Assembly: GCF_000003815.2 (NCBI RefSeq)
Contig: NC_049994.1
Span: 15,046,659-15,110,658, forward strand
Source: Branchiostoma floridae
Taxonomy: Eukaryota > Chordata > Leptocardii > Amphioxiformes > Branchiostomatidae
DNA: 64,000 nucleotides
Direction of reading: 5' to 3'
In this document: in pieces, positions 30,401 through 41,100 of the stretch
How the letters are laid out: the number at the start of each line of letters is the position of its first letter
How positions within the stretch are numbered: the stretch's first letter is position 1
Translations under genes and position numbers: made by a program
The notes under the pieces: generated by a model
What the model was told of the DNA's origin: nothing
Seen by the model: only the letters and a program-made list of their open reading frames with translations
The model's database searches: none

Positions 30401-32311
30401 TCCCGTCGTTTCCGTTTCCTGTTATGTCTGATGCTCCGTACCGTGCGTTCAAAGGCCACAAGCCAGCAGCTAAAGACGCAGCTACAGGGAGGGCTGTAGT
30501 AGCTGGAACTGAGATTTATTTGTGTGTTTATTTATTTATTTATTTTGTTAATACACAGTTATATATACATATACATATGATCGGCATAGAATGATGTGAG
30601 GACGCGCGACTGACATATTTGCCATGCTCATCTGGCCCTGGACCCTACCTGTAATAACGTGCTCCACAGAATTGATTGGTACTTTTGATAGCGATCCAGG
30701 TAATGTATTAATATATAGAAAGAATAGACTTCTCGAGAATTTTGTTTTCCTGTCAAAATTGGATAAACAGATATACAAACCATTGATGGTAGTAGCGTCT
30801 TGTCCTTTAGTCGTCTGGACAGTGGTAGCGTCTTGTCCCGTAGTCGTCTGGATAGTGTTCAGTCCACTCAAGTTGTCATCTTGCAAAGGCTGCAGATAAA
30901 TGGTAAAGTGTGTGTTGTAGATCTTACAGCCTAATAAAGTTATAGCATAAGTTGTTGTGCAACACCACCTCCATAAGGCTAAAAGGAAAAATAAACACAT
31001 TGCAATTCAGCAAGGAGAATGGAAGCAAGTCGAACTTCTTTTAAGCACAATGATCATATTAGACAACACTGTTGTTGCCTTTAACACTGCAGTTGTTACA
31101 TAGGATAGCACAGTTGTTACTCCTTACAGTGTCACAGTTGGCTCGGTCGACGAAAGAGAGATGTTCTACCTCTGTCATCAATGGTTCGAATTCGGCCACA
31201 GACAACTTGGTGCACGTTCCGCCATCGGCCTCCCATACAATCGAACGTGGGGAGTGTTCTTGTTTAAATCCTTGGTAGTACTTCGTCTGAAACGGCTTAT
31301 ATAAGATACATAATTATACGTATCAAGCGGGGGAATGGCATATCATACATCTGTGCTCTATTTCGGAAAAAGTTAAGACTTTCTTTAATGGCAGTTACCT
31401 GTTTTGCTTGGAAGGCATGGCTTAATTAATGTATATGTAGCATACTTAGGCCTATGGACATGTTGTGCTGATGCCTGTATGGTTACAGTCGTCCTAAATT
31501 AGGGTCTGTAGGCAAGGATCGTCTTTTATTTCTTTTTGTGTTAGATTTCAGCCAAAGTGACCCTACAAATGCAGTTTAACGTTAAAATGAAATGCATTGG
31601 GACACTGTTACATACAGTAATCATACAGATATGCACTGTGCGGGCACAATATATATTCATAAATTGAACCAAGGCATGTAATGTTAACTAAACATTCTTA
31701 CATCCATTGTTCAAAGTCTTCATGTGATAGTTGAGTGTGAAATAAAAATGTGCATGTCTGAGACTACTAGAATTCTGTGTTGTTTCACCATCTCTCTTTT
31801 CTTTTCATATAGTACCAGCAAGGACATTATATACAACAACAAAATTACAACTGTGGAGGTGCAAAAATTACATCATGGCTGTTTCTGTACTATGTGCATA
31901 TTGAATTCAAGGTACCGCTAGTTCACCTTTATCCGCGGGTAACCTATATCCGTTTGCTTTCCAAAATAGGGTATTTAGTAATGTCAAGTCGACGGACGGT
32001 GGATTTAAATTGCAATATTTTGAAAACGTTACAATTGAAAACCACAGTCCGTTGACTGGAAATCCCCCCCCCCCCCAAAAAAAATACCCTGTTTTCAAAA
32101 CAACGGATATAGGTTATCTCGCGGATAAAGGTAAACTAGCGTTAGCAACTGACCGAATACATTTCAGCTCTCTGTCCTGATACGTCGATGACATACATGA
32201 CAAAGCAAGCTACCCCACCCAGCAAGGCTGCTACTGCAATAGTGATGGCGAGACCACGGAATAACCGGCGTAGCATCGTCTTGTACCGTTTGGTGTCCCA
32301 ACACATGTATT
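24331..32311 (-). CDS. type II membrane protein with LamG-like and GON domains (partial)
   Basis: Visible exons, in order, are 32311-32154, 31275-31123, 30892-30785, 30508-30145, 28072-27771, 27053-26809, 26584-26476, one truncated by a gap (26039-25987) and 24409-24331. Phases agree at every testable junction. The first visible exon has a basic stretch followed by a strongly hydrophobic helix ('LAITIAVAALLGGVACFVMYV'), which suggests a type II membrane anchor. Next come a Cys-containing stalk exon, a Thr/Gln linker, a LamG_3-type concanavalin fold split over two exons, and a GON domain. GON domains are known from the C-terminus of GON-1/ADAMTS9/ADAMTS20; here no protease or thrombospondin repeats are seen. 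The protein could bind glycans or matrix at the cell surface. The N-terminal exon(s), one exon in gap 26040-26439 and the terminal exon(s) are missing. Confidence 0.8.
24605..25948. mobile_element. piggyBac-like non-autonomous element (TTAA)
   Basis: TTAA at 24605 and 25945 flanks inverted termini 'CCCTATCTAGAC'. The 1.34-kb interior has no transposase but has repeated 'GACGTCAT', 'CCAAGATGGCGGAC' and long G or C runs near both ends. A SINE (25475-25675) is nested inside. Relatives are at 27130-27761, 42195-42690, 51960-52063 and 61697-62676. Confidence 0.82.
25475..25675 (-). mobile_element. tRNA-derived SINE (minus strand), nested
   Basis: The minus-strand B box reads 'GCGAGTTCGAATCCGG'. 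The body matches the 10030-10425 copy ('GGGACCTCCATTTAACGTCC' on the plus strand). Confidence 0.75.
25987..26039 (-). CDS. LamG-GON gene: GON domain exon, gap-truncated
   Basis: Emerging from the gap, the frame reads 'YPADLTINDMFLSEDRK' before a GTTTGT donor and joins the last visible exon in phase 0. Confidence 0.7.
26040..26439. other. assembly gap (400 N) within the GON exons
   Basis: It hides at least part of one exon of the LamG-GON gene. Confidence 0.99.
26476..26584 (-). CDS. LamG-GON gene: GON domain exon 2
   Basis: Reads 'YDNRGTTKFSKLRIQF' and 'IGDDYTFAQTT', matching the GON pattern 'F.K.R.......T.D..FA.T'. Phase 0 to 1. Confidence 0.82.
26809..27053 (-). CDS. LamG-GON gene: GON domain exon 1
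   Basis: Joins the LamG half as 'DACN|GHKPTSCAEAKSL'. It continues with 'DGEYILYPF', 'VYCHDM', 'KEFLTLPSGPDENYAIFFA', the N-terminal half of a GON domain. Confidence 0.88.
27130..27761. mobile_element. piggyBac-like element, right part
   Basis: Shares 'ATGACGTCATTGGTCAAAAT' and the C-rich end with 24605-25948. It finishes 'AAGCCCGGTCTGAATACAGA' then 'ATAGGGTT', about 10 bp from the LamG exon donor. Its left end is not clear. Confidence 0.65.
27771..28072 (-). CDS. LamG-GON gene: LamG-like domain, second half
   Basis: Reads 'SWNYVGCTYDSETG', 'SIWGNGE', 'FAGRIACLQLYDYAMTQEQI' and 'AARDACN'. It ends in phase 1 before GTGAGT. The paralogous plus-strand exon is 59335-59639. Confidence 0.9.
28362..28800 (-). 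pseudogene. non-LTR retrotransposon C-terminal remnant with TA repeat
   Basis: The minus strand reads a decayed C-terminal frame ('NGPQNCSKLLYSDIRNSLY', 'IGKYIKEGLDIRN') typical of the last part of an L1/L2-like ORF2. The trailer runs into a TA microsatellite at 28362-28378. Confidence 0.5.
28801..29428. other. intron sequence, no recognised content
   Basis: Lies between the two LamG half-exons. No gene or repeat family was recognised. Confidence 0.4.
29429..29867. mobile_element. 439-bp MITE with roughly 70-bp inverted termini
   Basis: The left end has 'CCCCTTCACATGAGAAG' and the right end 'CTTCTCGTGTGAAGGGG'. Both then pair through 'GCCGTCAG...CTATTCTTTGTATAT'. The interior is rich in GAATG/CATTC words. 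Confidence 0.8.
29940..30045. mobile_element. fragment of the C/G-run element
   Basis: The end 'GGGGCGAGATCGCTGTCACA' followed by CCGG matches the right end of the element at 40955-42187. Confidence 0.65.
30145..30508 (-). CDS. LamG-GON gene: LamG-like domain, first half
   Basis: The exon encodes 'AGLWPLNARYGASDITGNGN', 'GAFLFSGTAHSYIDIPNNG' and 'FTILAHVYPTGEAGPIFDY', which follow the LamG_3 pattern. It closely resembles the plus-strand exon at 58597-58963. Confidence 0.88.
30785..30892 (-). CDS. LamG-GON gene: Thr/Gln-rich linker exon
   Basis: This exon follows a TCTGCAG acceptor and encodes two copies of a 'QTT.GQDATT' motif. It could be an O-glycosylated linker. It ends in phase 1 before GTTTGT and joins the next exon as Val. 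Confidence 0.7.
31123..31275 (-). CDS. LamG-GON gene: stalk exon
   Basis: A CGTTTCAG acceptor and GTAAGG donor bound an open exon reading 'SIVWEADGGTCTKLSVAEFE' and 'SFVDRANCDT', with two cysteines. Phase is 0 on both sides. I do not recognise a domain. Confidence 0.65.
31278..31915. other. intron sequence, no recognised content
   Basis: Intron upstream of the stalk exon of the LamG-GON gene; AT-rich, without recognisable repeats before the MITE. Confidence 0.4.
31916..32141. mobile_element. 226-bp MITE beside the transmembrane-exon donor
   Basis: Inverted termini of about 40 bp begin 'CGCTAGTTCACCTTTATCCG'. It ends 12 bp from the exon boundary at 32154. A diverged relative is at 43735-43905. 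Confidence 0.82.
32154..32311 (-). CDS. LamG-GON gene: transmembrane exon
   Basis: From a GTTACAG acceptor to a GTCAGT donor it reads 'YMCWDTKRYKTMLRRLFRG', a hydrophobic span of about 20 residues and 'VIDVSGQRAEMYS'. Positive charges precede the span, favouring an inside N-terminus. It starts with two completing bases, so an upstream exon is needed. Gap 32373-32472 lies just upstream. Confidence 0.72.
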
Positions 32312-32372
32312 CTGTAACAGTGCATACAATAAGGTCTTTCACCTCCGAAAATAGTTTCATCAGGTTGGTATA

Positions 32373-32472
32373 NNNNNNNNNNNNNNNNNNNNNNNNNNNN
32401 NNNNNNNNNNNNNNNNNNNNNNNNNNNNNNNNNNNNNNNNNNNNNNNNNNNNNNNNNNNNNNNNNNNNNNNN
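32373..32472. other. assembly gap (100 N)
   Basis: Interrupts sequence upstream of the transmembrane exon. Confidence 0.99.
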
Positions 32473-32755
32473 TAGGATATAGGAGAATTCTTTTTACACA
32501 ACCAGTCAGGTACGTACATCGCCACGGGTTCAATGTCTCTCAGACACCTTCGTCAGAGCTTCCTAATGGAGTTCTGCTTAGCCACGTTTGGGATTGTTTT
32601 CTCATCTCCGCAAAAGCGCCACCTACATCGGCTACATATAGCGGTAAGAAGCAGAACTCCAGTTAGAAGCTCTGATGAAGGTGTCTGAGAGACATCGAAA
32701 CGTAAGCAATGTAAGTACCTGCTGGTGGTGTAAAAAGAATTCTCCTATATCCTAA
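32473..32755. mobile_element. foldback MITE
   Basis: Arms of about 100 bp, 'TAGGATATAGGAGAATTCTT' and its complement, enclose about 75 bp. They include 'TGTCTCTCAGACACCTTC' and its complement. Its left arm starts at the gap edge. Confidence 0.8.
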
Positions 32756-32758
32756 GGT

Positions 32759-33332
32759 CTTTCACACGTCCGAGTCCCCACGCGCGGTGAGAGGAATTTG
32801 TGGGTAATATGTCAAAAGTGAAGGTGAAAGCTCTTAATTTGTAAACAGTTCTTGTCTCGATTTGCGTAACAATTTTCCGACGTGTTTTGTTTATGGACAG
32901 TGACCACTTATTCACACAACAGCAGAAGGCTCCGTTCGAGTCTGATTCCAGACTTATAGCAACCCTTTTCATAGAAAATGCAAGAGACATTTCACATTGA
33001 TGAGACAGTGCAGGGTGCAGATTTGCAGATTTAACAAAAGGAAGGTTCTGTTCCATTTTTAAGCCTGTGCAGACCCCTAATTTGAAGTGGTCAGTCCTTA
33101 AGTTGACGTCATGCGATGAGAACCGCAAGAACTTTCGCCGATCAGAATTCTTTTTAAATCAGACTTTTAGGACGCTTGAGATAGCGAGGTGCATACTGAC
33201 ACCCTGAACCTGCCTATTTTGACATTTATAATCACCTATACATATGTCTATTAGTATCCCTTGCCCTTATGTCTCAGGGGCCTCCACCTTTGAAATATTA
33301 CCCACAACTTCTGTCGCTTGGAAGTGTGAAAG
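32759..33332. mobile_element. 574-bp MITE
   Basis: Ends 'CTTTCACAC' and 'GTGTGAAAG' extend inward as inverted repeats through 'TGTGGGTAATATGTCAAAAG'. Internal sequence recurs at 5400-5790 and, reversed, at 36620-36800. It abuts the foldback MITE. Confidence 0.78.
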
Positions 33333-34036
33333 AGCACTTAAATCATATTCCTTTATGTAGTTTTCTTTTGATTTCTCGCTATGGTCTACATTGCCAATCA
33401 CTTCGACAACGTTGTTAATACCCCTGCCACATTATCCACGATCTTCGGGCGTATAGATGGAAGGTCGGCCATATTTAAGATCGACAGAGGGTTGCGCGCA
33501 TTTTTCACCTGAAAACCGTCCCTGTCACATATAAGCCATTCTAATTGTTGTGCAGTAAAGTTATTATTATAATCGAGGCTCGGGCCATTTTCGCAGACTC
33601 GTCGTCCGATCGATTTTCGCGCAATGTGACAGGGGTATAAGGAACACGGAATTATGAAAATCCTACTCACGCGCTGTCGTTATTTTCATATAGTGAGGCT
33701 ACAACAATTTGATCTAGAAATACGAGGCTAGAAACAAACCAAGTAAACAGAAAATAGGCCGTGATAGACCTAAATGTTCTTTTTAGAAGTTACAGTCACC
33801 GCACTCTCAACATATTTGACGTATACCAGCAAACACTAGTACTACTTTTCCCAGAGATAAATCCATGTAAAACCTCAACGATCGCGATTGCACGTAGCAT
33901 ACAAGCCTTGCTCTTCCCCGCATTGCTTATTGAAATACTTAATATCGCGAAAACAATCACACATGTTCAGAGCGAAATTGTGGCGGGCTGTGTTGTTCAT
34001 AATTGATTCCGAGGAATGAAACTCCCCGTACATAGC
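33333..34036. other. intergenic or intronic, no exon recognised
   Basis: Includes a small candidate inverted repeat 'CCCTGTCACAT' / 'ATGTGACAGGG' (33524-33637). Any upstream exon of the LamG-GON gene could lie between here and 38144 but I did not find one. Confidence 0.4.
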
Positions 34037-34044
34037 ATCGTAAA

Positions 34045-34541
34045 TAGGGGTGGGTACTGATATAGAAAATTCAGGTTCAGGTACTGTCCAGGCACAGAGG
34101 ATCAAGTCCAGATCCGGACCTGTACTTGGCCCTTATTATCTGTGAGATCTGTGAATGGGCGATACTCAAAACAATCATTCCATTTCGCTACAAAGGATTC
34201 TGTTTGGTGGAGTATCCGACGTCCATTGGCGTTTTAAAATCCTAGCCATGTCATGTAAACAACACTAACTGCCTCTGTTTTAGACCTCTCACTCTCTTGT
34301 TTTAAACCAAGTCTGCACTAATGGTAGTAACTTGCGATAGGTACAAAAGAATAACTACAAACTCTCCTCTACTTTGCTCTCCTTTTCTTGGATCTGAAAA
34401 CCCTAAAATACGTCAACGCCTGTCGGTATAATCTGTAAATTTTCAAATCGGTCCAGCATCCGGTCCACTGATTCTTTAAGTCCGTTTTTTTTTGGACCGG
34501 TCCAACAAGAATAGCCGTTTTTGTACCGGTACCCACCCCTA
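34045..34541. mobile_element. hAT-type MITE
   Basis: Ends 'TAGGGGTGGGTAC' and 'GTACCCACCCCTA' are flanked by ATCGTAAA (34037-34044) and ATCGTAAC (34542-34549), a 7/8 match to an 8-bp target duplication. Confidence 0.82.
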
Positions 34542-34549
34542 ATCGTAAC

Positions 34550-35773
34550 CATTTAATTTTACCATACGCATATTTCTTTCTCAGACCAATTATGTGCCAA
34601 CGCCCTGTTGACATTTCAGGTTGTTTACTTGTACTAGGTACAATCTATGGAATACGTTTCAGCTCAGCCATCTAACGTGAAATGATGTATAATTGATATC
34701 AAACGTAACCAAGACAAAATACCTCCGTCCACATTCTGTTGGCTACTACCTTGACTTCCAACATTGTCACACCAGTAGTCAGGATCGACATTGCTTTCAG
34801 TAGCTGTGGTGGGCTTACTTTTGGTCCCTCCTTCGACAATTAAATTGCCAAATATTTTTTTTAACTTATTTAGTTAGATAAGATCTAATCAAATCGTATT
34901 GTCTAACTGTAATGCTCAGTACAGAATTAAATGTGTCCCATATCGTGACGTGCTAGCTGTTAAAAATTGACGTTAAAGAAAAAAGGATTTATTTACTTTG
35001 GAATTTTCCCGACAAAATCAATGACTACAGCTTGGTTGTTCTATATAAAGTAGGCTATTGGCGTAGAAAAATCATTTTAAAACACAATTGAACAAGGAGT
35101 CTGCCGTCTCTATGTCTCCATGTGCTGTTTGAATTTTGAATTTTGAAACTCATAAATAGCGAATCGTACGCTGTTGTTAGATAAGGTAGTAGTGTTTTGT
35201 CACTTACCTGTATTGACATTTCTGAATGATGGTGATGCCATCTTGTGGAGAAAGTCAAAATTTACCAAATTTTCTGGGACTGTTTAGCCTCAAGAAACAA
35301 ATGCTGAATGTTTGGACAAATTAATGCGGAAAATGACTGCTGTATGGCAAGTAAAAGCTAGTGTAGTCTAAAGCACTTATTTGTAGACTAATCATGCAAA
35401 GATGATGACTAAATCATATGGGTTTATTAGTCACGACATGCTATGACGTAAATTCATGACGATAAATATTGTTCATAAAGAAATATATCAAGAAGGAAAA
35501 TTCCGAAGTATCTGGAATGTATATTTTTACACAGATTATGGCATAACATGTTGTAACAATATCTTCTAGACATCGACAGTATTTGTTAATAATATTTGAA
35601 TCTAAGCTCTATTGTGTTTTTAAATGTTAATGTGTGTGCCATTGTGAACCTATAACTCCATAATGCTTTGATGGGTCATGCGGGCTTAACTCTAGGAGTA
35701 AACACTAATGGCAATCCGTATTTAATTGCGATAATGTAAATATTGGAAAGTTGAGGGTGTCATAATCTCATCC
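34550..35773. other. AT-rich sequence, no gene recognised
   Basis: No coding exon or repeat family supported; it ends at an assembly gap. Confidence 0.4.
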
Positions 35774-35873
35774 NNNNNNNNNNNNNNNNNNNNNNNNNNN
35801 NNNNNNNNNNNNNNNNNNNNNNNNNNNNNNNNNNNNNNNNNNNNNNNNNNNNNNNNNNNNNNNNNNNNNNNNN
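35774..35873. other. assembly gap (100 N)
   Basis: A run of 100 N bases; a G-run follows immediately. Confidence 0.99.
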
Positions 35874-36115
35874 TGTTTTTTGGGGGGGCAGGGGGGGGGG
35901 CGTTGGTCGGCGATTTTCAACGTTGGCTATGTTCTATTGTGCAGGGAAAGGGAGTTTCTTGAGGAAGGCAGTTTGCCGTGATAGCGAGTTTTCCGTGATA
36001 GCGAGTTTCTGCCCCCTCCGAGCCAAAATCGCGGGCCAACGCCCCCCCCCCCCTCCCCCCAACAAAAAAAAACAACCCTGTTCCGAAGACTGCAAGGGAG
36101 TCTAAAGCAGAACAC

Positions 36116-36900
36116 AGTTTTCGGCCTATGGGGATTTCTATAGTTTAGGGCCTCAAGGTGACTGGCTTCGACGCATCAAAAAATATAGTAGGGTGCACTT
36201 TTGGAATACCAAAACCGGATATGTTTGAGTTGAAGGTAAAAGCCACAAAATATTTTTTTTTAATGAAAAATACCTGTCGGCGTATCGTCTTTGAAATGCC
36301 CATCTGCGGAGGTCACAGAACTGCAGCCGGCTCACACTAGAAAGTTGCGTAATGGGGCGCATATATACACGAAATTTAAAGCTTTCAGAATCCAAATCAT
36401 GCAGTCTCAAAGTCGACACCTTCTTTGACCACGCAGCACAGGTTATATCGATATCTGTCTGTCTCTCAAATAAGGCTGTTTACCGCTCCTTCAACAGTTT
36501 TATACGTACTACTTTATCTAACCGCGTCATAGACCCCGGCCGGGGTTCGCTCATTAATACTGTGTTCTGCTGACCAGCGGGTTTCACCGCTGCTTTCAAA
36601 CATCTTGGATTCTGATGACATCAAGTTAGGGACTGACCACTTCATAGTAGGGGTACCGGTCTGCACAGGCCGACAAAATGGACCAAAATCTGAAAGTTTG
36701 CACCCTGAACTGTTTCATCAATATGAAATTTCTCTCACATTTTCCATGAAAAGGGCTGCTACAAGTCTGGAATAGGCTAAAATGCTGTCTGGACTCAAAC
36801 TGGGCCTTCTGCGGCTGCGTATAAGTGGTCATTGCCCTGAAACGCGCAGAAAGGACAATGTTTCCATTCTTACAATCAAAATAACAATCATAATTCAGAC
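36116..36900. repeat. composite repeat shared with 46800-46900 and the 574-bp MITE
   Basis: 'TATAGTAGGGTGCACTTTTG' recurs as a close variant near 46857. The segment 36620-36800 is a reversed copy of the 574-bp MITE interior. Confidence 0.55.
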
Positions 36901-38144
36901 ATGCATGCTCATAAAGAAATGCAGTTGAAAGCAAAATCTTACAATTAGTGAATGAATTTTATTTTTTGTAAATTAATTATTCCTGTACATTTTGTTACGT
37001 TGTGACCCTAAGGCATAAATTCTTGTAGGAGATAAGTTTTTTAGGGACAGTTCTGGTGCATTGATATTGCAGTATTTTAGACTAAATAATTTTCACAGTA
37101 CACTTCCCTATTGTATTGTGTAAATGCAGAAATGTTCGCGCTGGTTTTATGTTCACGGTTTTCGCGGTCTTCAATGCAAAATTAAAACCACTGCAAAAAT
37201 TTTTTCCATGGTAGTAAGAGACTACTGTGCATGGTGCTACCGCGAACTTAAAAATTAACCACCGCGAACAGTCATTTTTCCCGGTACCGCGAAATTAAAT
37301 CCCCGCGAACTTAAATGTGTTTACAGTACATATTTTGTGCAGCTTTATGACTCGTATGCTTTAGCATAAAAATGTAACAAAATTGTTGTTGTGCCTTTAT
37401 TTAACCTTAAAAACTCACAATGTGACTACTAGTGAGAGTATGTGCACACAAAATGGTACAAGTGTACATTGTACACTCTTCATCTTAAACTCACAAACAA
37501 GATCAAAGTTACAAGAAGATTCTAATTCAGAAAAGAGGTCACAATATTGACATGTATGAATGGTTGATGGTAGACGTATCAAGGTTGACATGAGACGATA
37601 TGGAGATATGATTTAGGGCATGTACTTGTTTTAAATATATAAGAACGCAGTGTGCTCTTCACATCAACAAGTGCTGAAACAGTATCTTAATATGTGGCAT
37701 TGAAATAAAGAGTCGCAGATATTTTTTTCTCCTTTGAGTCACACATTAAAATTGATGCAAAAACAGCGGAAATATGATCAGTCAAAGTTGATATTCCAAA
37801 CTTTTTGTGCCGAGTTTATTTTCCCTTCATGCATAATACATAAAACATATTATTAAAAATGCTGCTTAAAATACATCAGTTGATATATGGGAAAGGCTTG
37901 TGCTATTTATGTGCAAAACATAGAAATTGATATGAGAAAACCGAGTATTCCGACAAACTATCATGTAAAATTTTTTTTCTCATCTAAAGTTTGAAGTTTT
38001 TGTCAAAATATCACACACACAAATACACACATATGATGTCTGCTTTCTCCTTTGTATTGTAGACAGCTCTGTCAATTTGCCAATGCTTCCATGCTGCGTT
38101 GTGGTGGAGAGGAGTAGCGGCCAGTGCTGCTGGTCTTCATCCCA
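36880..38144 (-). repeat. segmental duplicate: 3' flank of lectin gene A
   Basis: The block contains 'GACATGCATGCTCATAAAGA', 'TTATTTAACCTTAAAAACTC', 'GGTTGATGG' and the terminal-exon region. It parallels 47540-48909 downstream of gene B, and parts recur at 63640-64000. A small MITE with repeated CGCGAA motifs (37120-37325) is present only here. Confidence 0.7.
37120..37325. mobile_element. CGCGAA-rich MITE
   Basis: Ends resemble 'TGTAAATGCAGAAATGTTCG' and 'CGAACTTAAATGTGTTTACA'. Six or more CGCGAA/TTCGCG words lie inside. Confidence 0.65.
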
Positions 38145-38149
38145 TTACC
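38145..38149 (-). CDS. lectin gene A terminal exon start (stop codon)
   Basis: After acceptor CTTCCTCAG the two bases GG complete Gly and TAA follows at once. The corresponding sites of gene B (48910-48914) and gene C (60020-60024) do the same. Confidence 0.65.
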
Positions 38150-41100
38150 CTGAGGAAGGGAGTAAATACTGAATCATTATCTTTGTCACACAATATCAAC
38201 AAACAATCTATGTATATTACATGTAACGTTGAATACTTAATGTTCATAATGCCCCTTTCTCCTACAAAAACGACGTTTTAATGCTATAACTAAAGCATCG
38301 TAGACACACATTATTTCAACAACGGAAACTTCACTTCCATCCGTACATCATTTACTACAGTCTGACCTGTAATCATGTAGACCTGGTTTGCCCCACTTCC
38401 GCCTTCGCCGTCTTTCGCACAGCCTGTGGAAGCGCCGTACTTGTTAAAGGTGTTGAGCCCATCAGCAGATCCAGCACACCAGCCGCCATCCTGCACTGCA
38501 AACACGAGGAAACCACGAGAGAGTGCTACCTGGTAACACTTCTCTATGGGATTTTCACGGTAAACGTAGATGCCATCTAGGCGTGAATCTGTCCCCTCTA
38601 GAGTCGGAATGGCGCGGGTCCATTCGTCCCTCCAGCAACCCAGGCCAATGTACGGCTTTTTGCTTACTGTTTGAGGAAAGGAGTATTTGGGTTATTTACC
38701 TTCGCTAGAAGGTTATGGTTATGTTCTCTACATGCTATGCTCGTACTTTTTGAGTGATAGCTGGCTCTTGGGACAGAGAGTAAGTTATAAGGGGTTGGCC
38801 CCAAGCGGTTTTTTTAACCGCAGGGGCGGGTTTAGTTTCGGAATTTGAGTGAGAATAGCTCAAAGAGGGGCGGGCGGATGGTCATGCATTTTGGTATACA
38901 TATGTAGATAGCGTACGTGATGCTTGACATCATTAGATAGTAAGTTTGCAAATCGTAATCTAATCTGCATTATTAATGGACAAATTTATAAACCCGCCCC
39001 GTTCCATGATAGCACTTCAAACATGTGACATATGTAACTGAGAAGGAGAAGAACATAAATAAAGATGGAAACTCATGCAAATGAAGACCTACTTTGCATA
39101 ATCAATGAAAAATGCTGTAATTCCATAATAGTGAATCGCTGGGATTCCGTACTTTAAATAATACGTAATCAAACATGCAACAAATAGTCTGAGATGAACA
39201 TAATGTTAGAATAGACTCACATTTAAGTTACTACTATTTTAAAAACGGAAACTTCTCTTCCACCAATACACTATTTACAACAGTCTGACCTGTAATCTTG
39301 TAGACCTGGTTTGCCATACTTCCGCCTTCGCCGTCTTTCGCACAGGCTATGGAAGGGCCGTACTTGTTAAAGGTGTTGAGCCCATCAGCAGATCCAGCAC
39401 ACCAGCCGCCATCCTGTACAGCAAACACGGGAAAACCACGAGAGAGTGCTACCTGGTAACACTTCTCTATGGGGTTTTGACGGTAAACGTAGATGCCATC
39501 TAGGCGTGCATCAGTCCCCTCTAGAGTCGGAATGGCGCGGGTCCATTCGTCCCTCCAGCAACCCAGGCCAATGTACGGCTTTTTGCTTACTGTTTGAGGA
39601 AAGGAGTATTTGGGTTATTACTTTCGCCAGAAGGTTATGGTTATGTTCTCTACATGCTATGCTCGTACTTTTTGAGTGATAGCTGGCTCTTGGGACAGAG
39701 AGTAAGTAATAAGGGGTTGGCCCCAAGCGGTTTTTTTAACCGCAGGTGCGGATTTAGTTTCGGAATTTGAGTGAGAATAGCTCAAAGAGGGGTGGGCGGA
39801 TGGTCATGCATTTTGGTAAACATATGTAGATAGTTTACGTGATGCTTGACATCATTAGATGGTACATTTGTAAATCGTAATCTAATCTGCATAATTAATG
39901 ACCAAATTTTATAAACCCGCCCCGTTCCATGATAGCACTTCAAACATGTGACATATGCAAGTGAGAAGGAGTTGAAACGTCTGACCGTTTCCAAAATCAT
40001 ATCCAGTTGCTTGAGTAACTGCAGTTGGGCGTATCTTATTACCTGGATGTCTAACCTACATCTGCGTACACATACAGTTACATTATTTTGACAACGGAAA
40101 CTACACTTTACTACACTTAACTTTACTACATTTACTAGAATCTGACCTGTAATCTTGTACACCTCGTTTGCCATATTTCCTCCTTCGCCGTCCTTCGCAC
40201 AGGCTGTGGAAGGTCCATACTTGTTGAAGGTGTTGAGCCCGTCAGCCGACCCAGCACACCAGCCGCCATCCTGTACAGCAAACACGGTAAAACCACGAGA
40301 GAGTGCTACCTGGTAACACTTCTCTATGGGGTTTTGACGGTAAACGTAGATGCCATCTAGGCGTGCATCAGTCCCCTCTAGAGTCGGAATGGCGCGGTCA
40401 AGTGTGTCCCTCCAGCAACCCAAGTTGATGAACTCACGGATTTTGCTTACTGTGTGAGGAAATGAGTATTTGGGTCATTACCTTCACAAGAAGGTTATGG
40501 TTATGATCTCCACATGCTATGGTCATACTTTTTGAGTGATAGCTGGCTCTTGGGGCAGAGAGTCAGTAACAGGGGTTTGGCCCCCAAGCGGGTTTTTTAA
40601 CCGCAGGAGCCGGTTTAGTTTCAGAATTTGAGAGAGAATAACTCAAAGAGGGGTGGACGGATGGTCATAACTTTTGGTATGTAGATAGCTTACGTGATGC
40701 TTGACATCATTAGATGGTATTATGCAAATCGTATTCAGCACGTTTACAATTATGTCTCACTAATTTCCTCCTCATCGTGTTACTCTTTGCTGTCAGGATC
40801 ATCAAAACCCCGAATTTTCCTACCTGTTTCGGCGAAGACCTGGACCTCGCAAATCTGCAGATGTTCGGCCCTTCCCATCACCTGAATCAGATGGCAACAA
40901 CACATTAGTAATAACACAATCAGAAACCGCACCGGGCAACCCTATTCAGACCGGTGTGACAGCGTTCTCGCCCCCCCCCGTGATCTCGCCCCCCGGGGGC
41001 GAAATCACTAGCGATCTCGCCCCCCCGGGGCGAAATCACTAGCGATCTCGCCCTCCCCGGTTAGTGATCTCGCCCCCCTACCTCGCCCCCCTTTAGCGAT

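Noticed and set aside
32475..32525. Possible first coding exon of the LamG-GON gene
   Set aside because: The frame lies inside the arm of a foldback MITE and the same sequence occurs reversed at 32700-32755.
33398..33670. 90-codon minus-strand ORF
   Set aside because: No domain, and it overlaps a small inverted repeat resembling a MITE.
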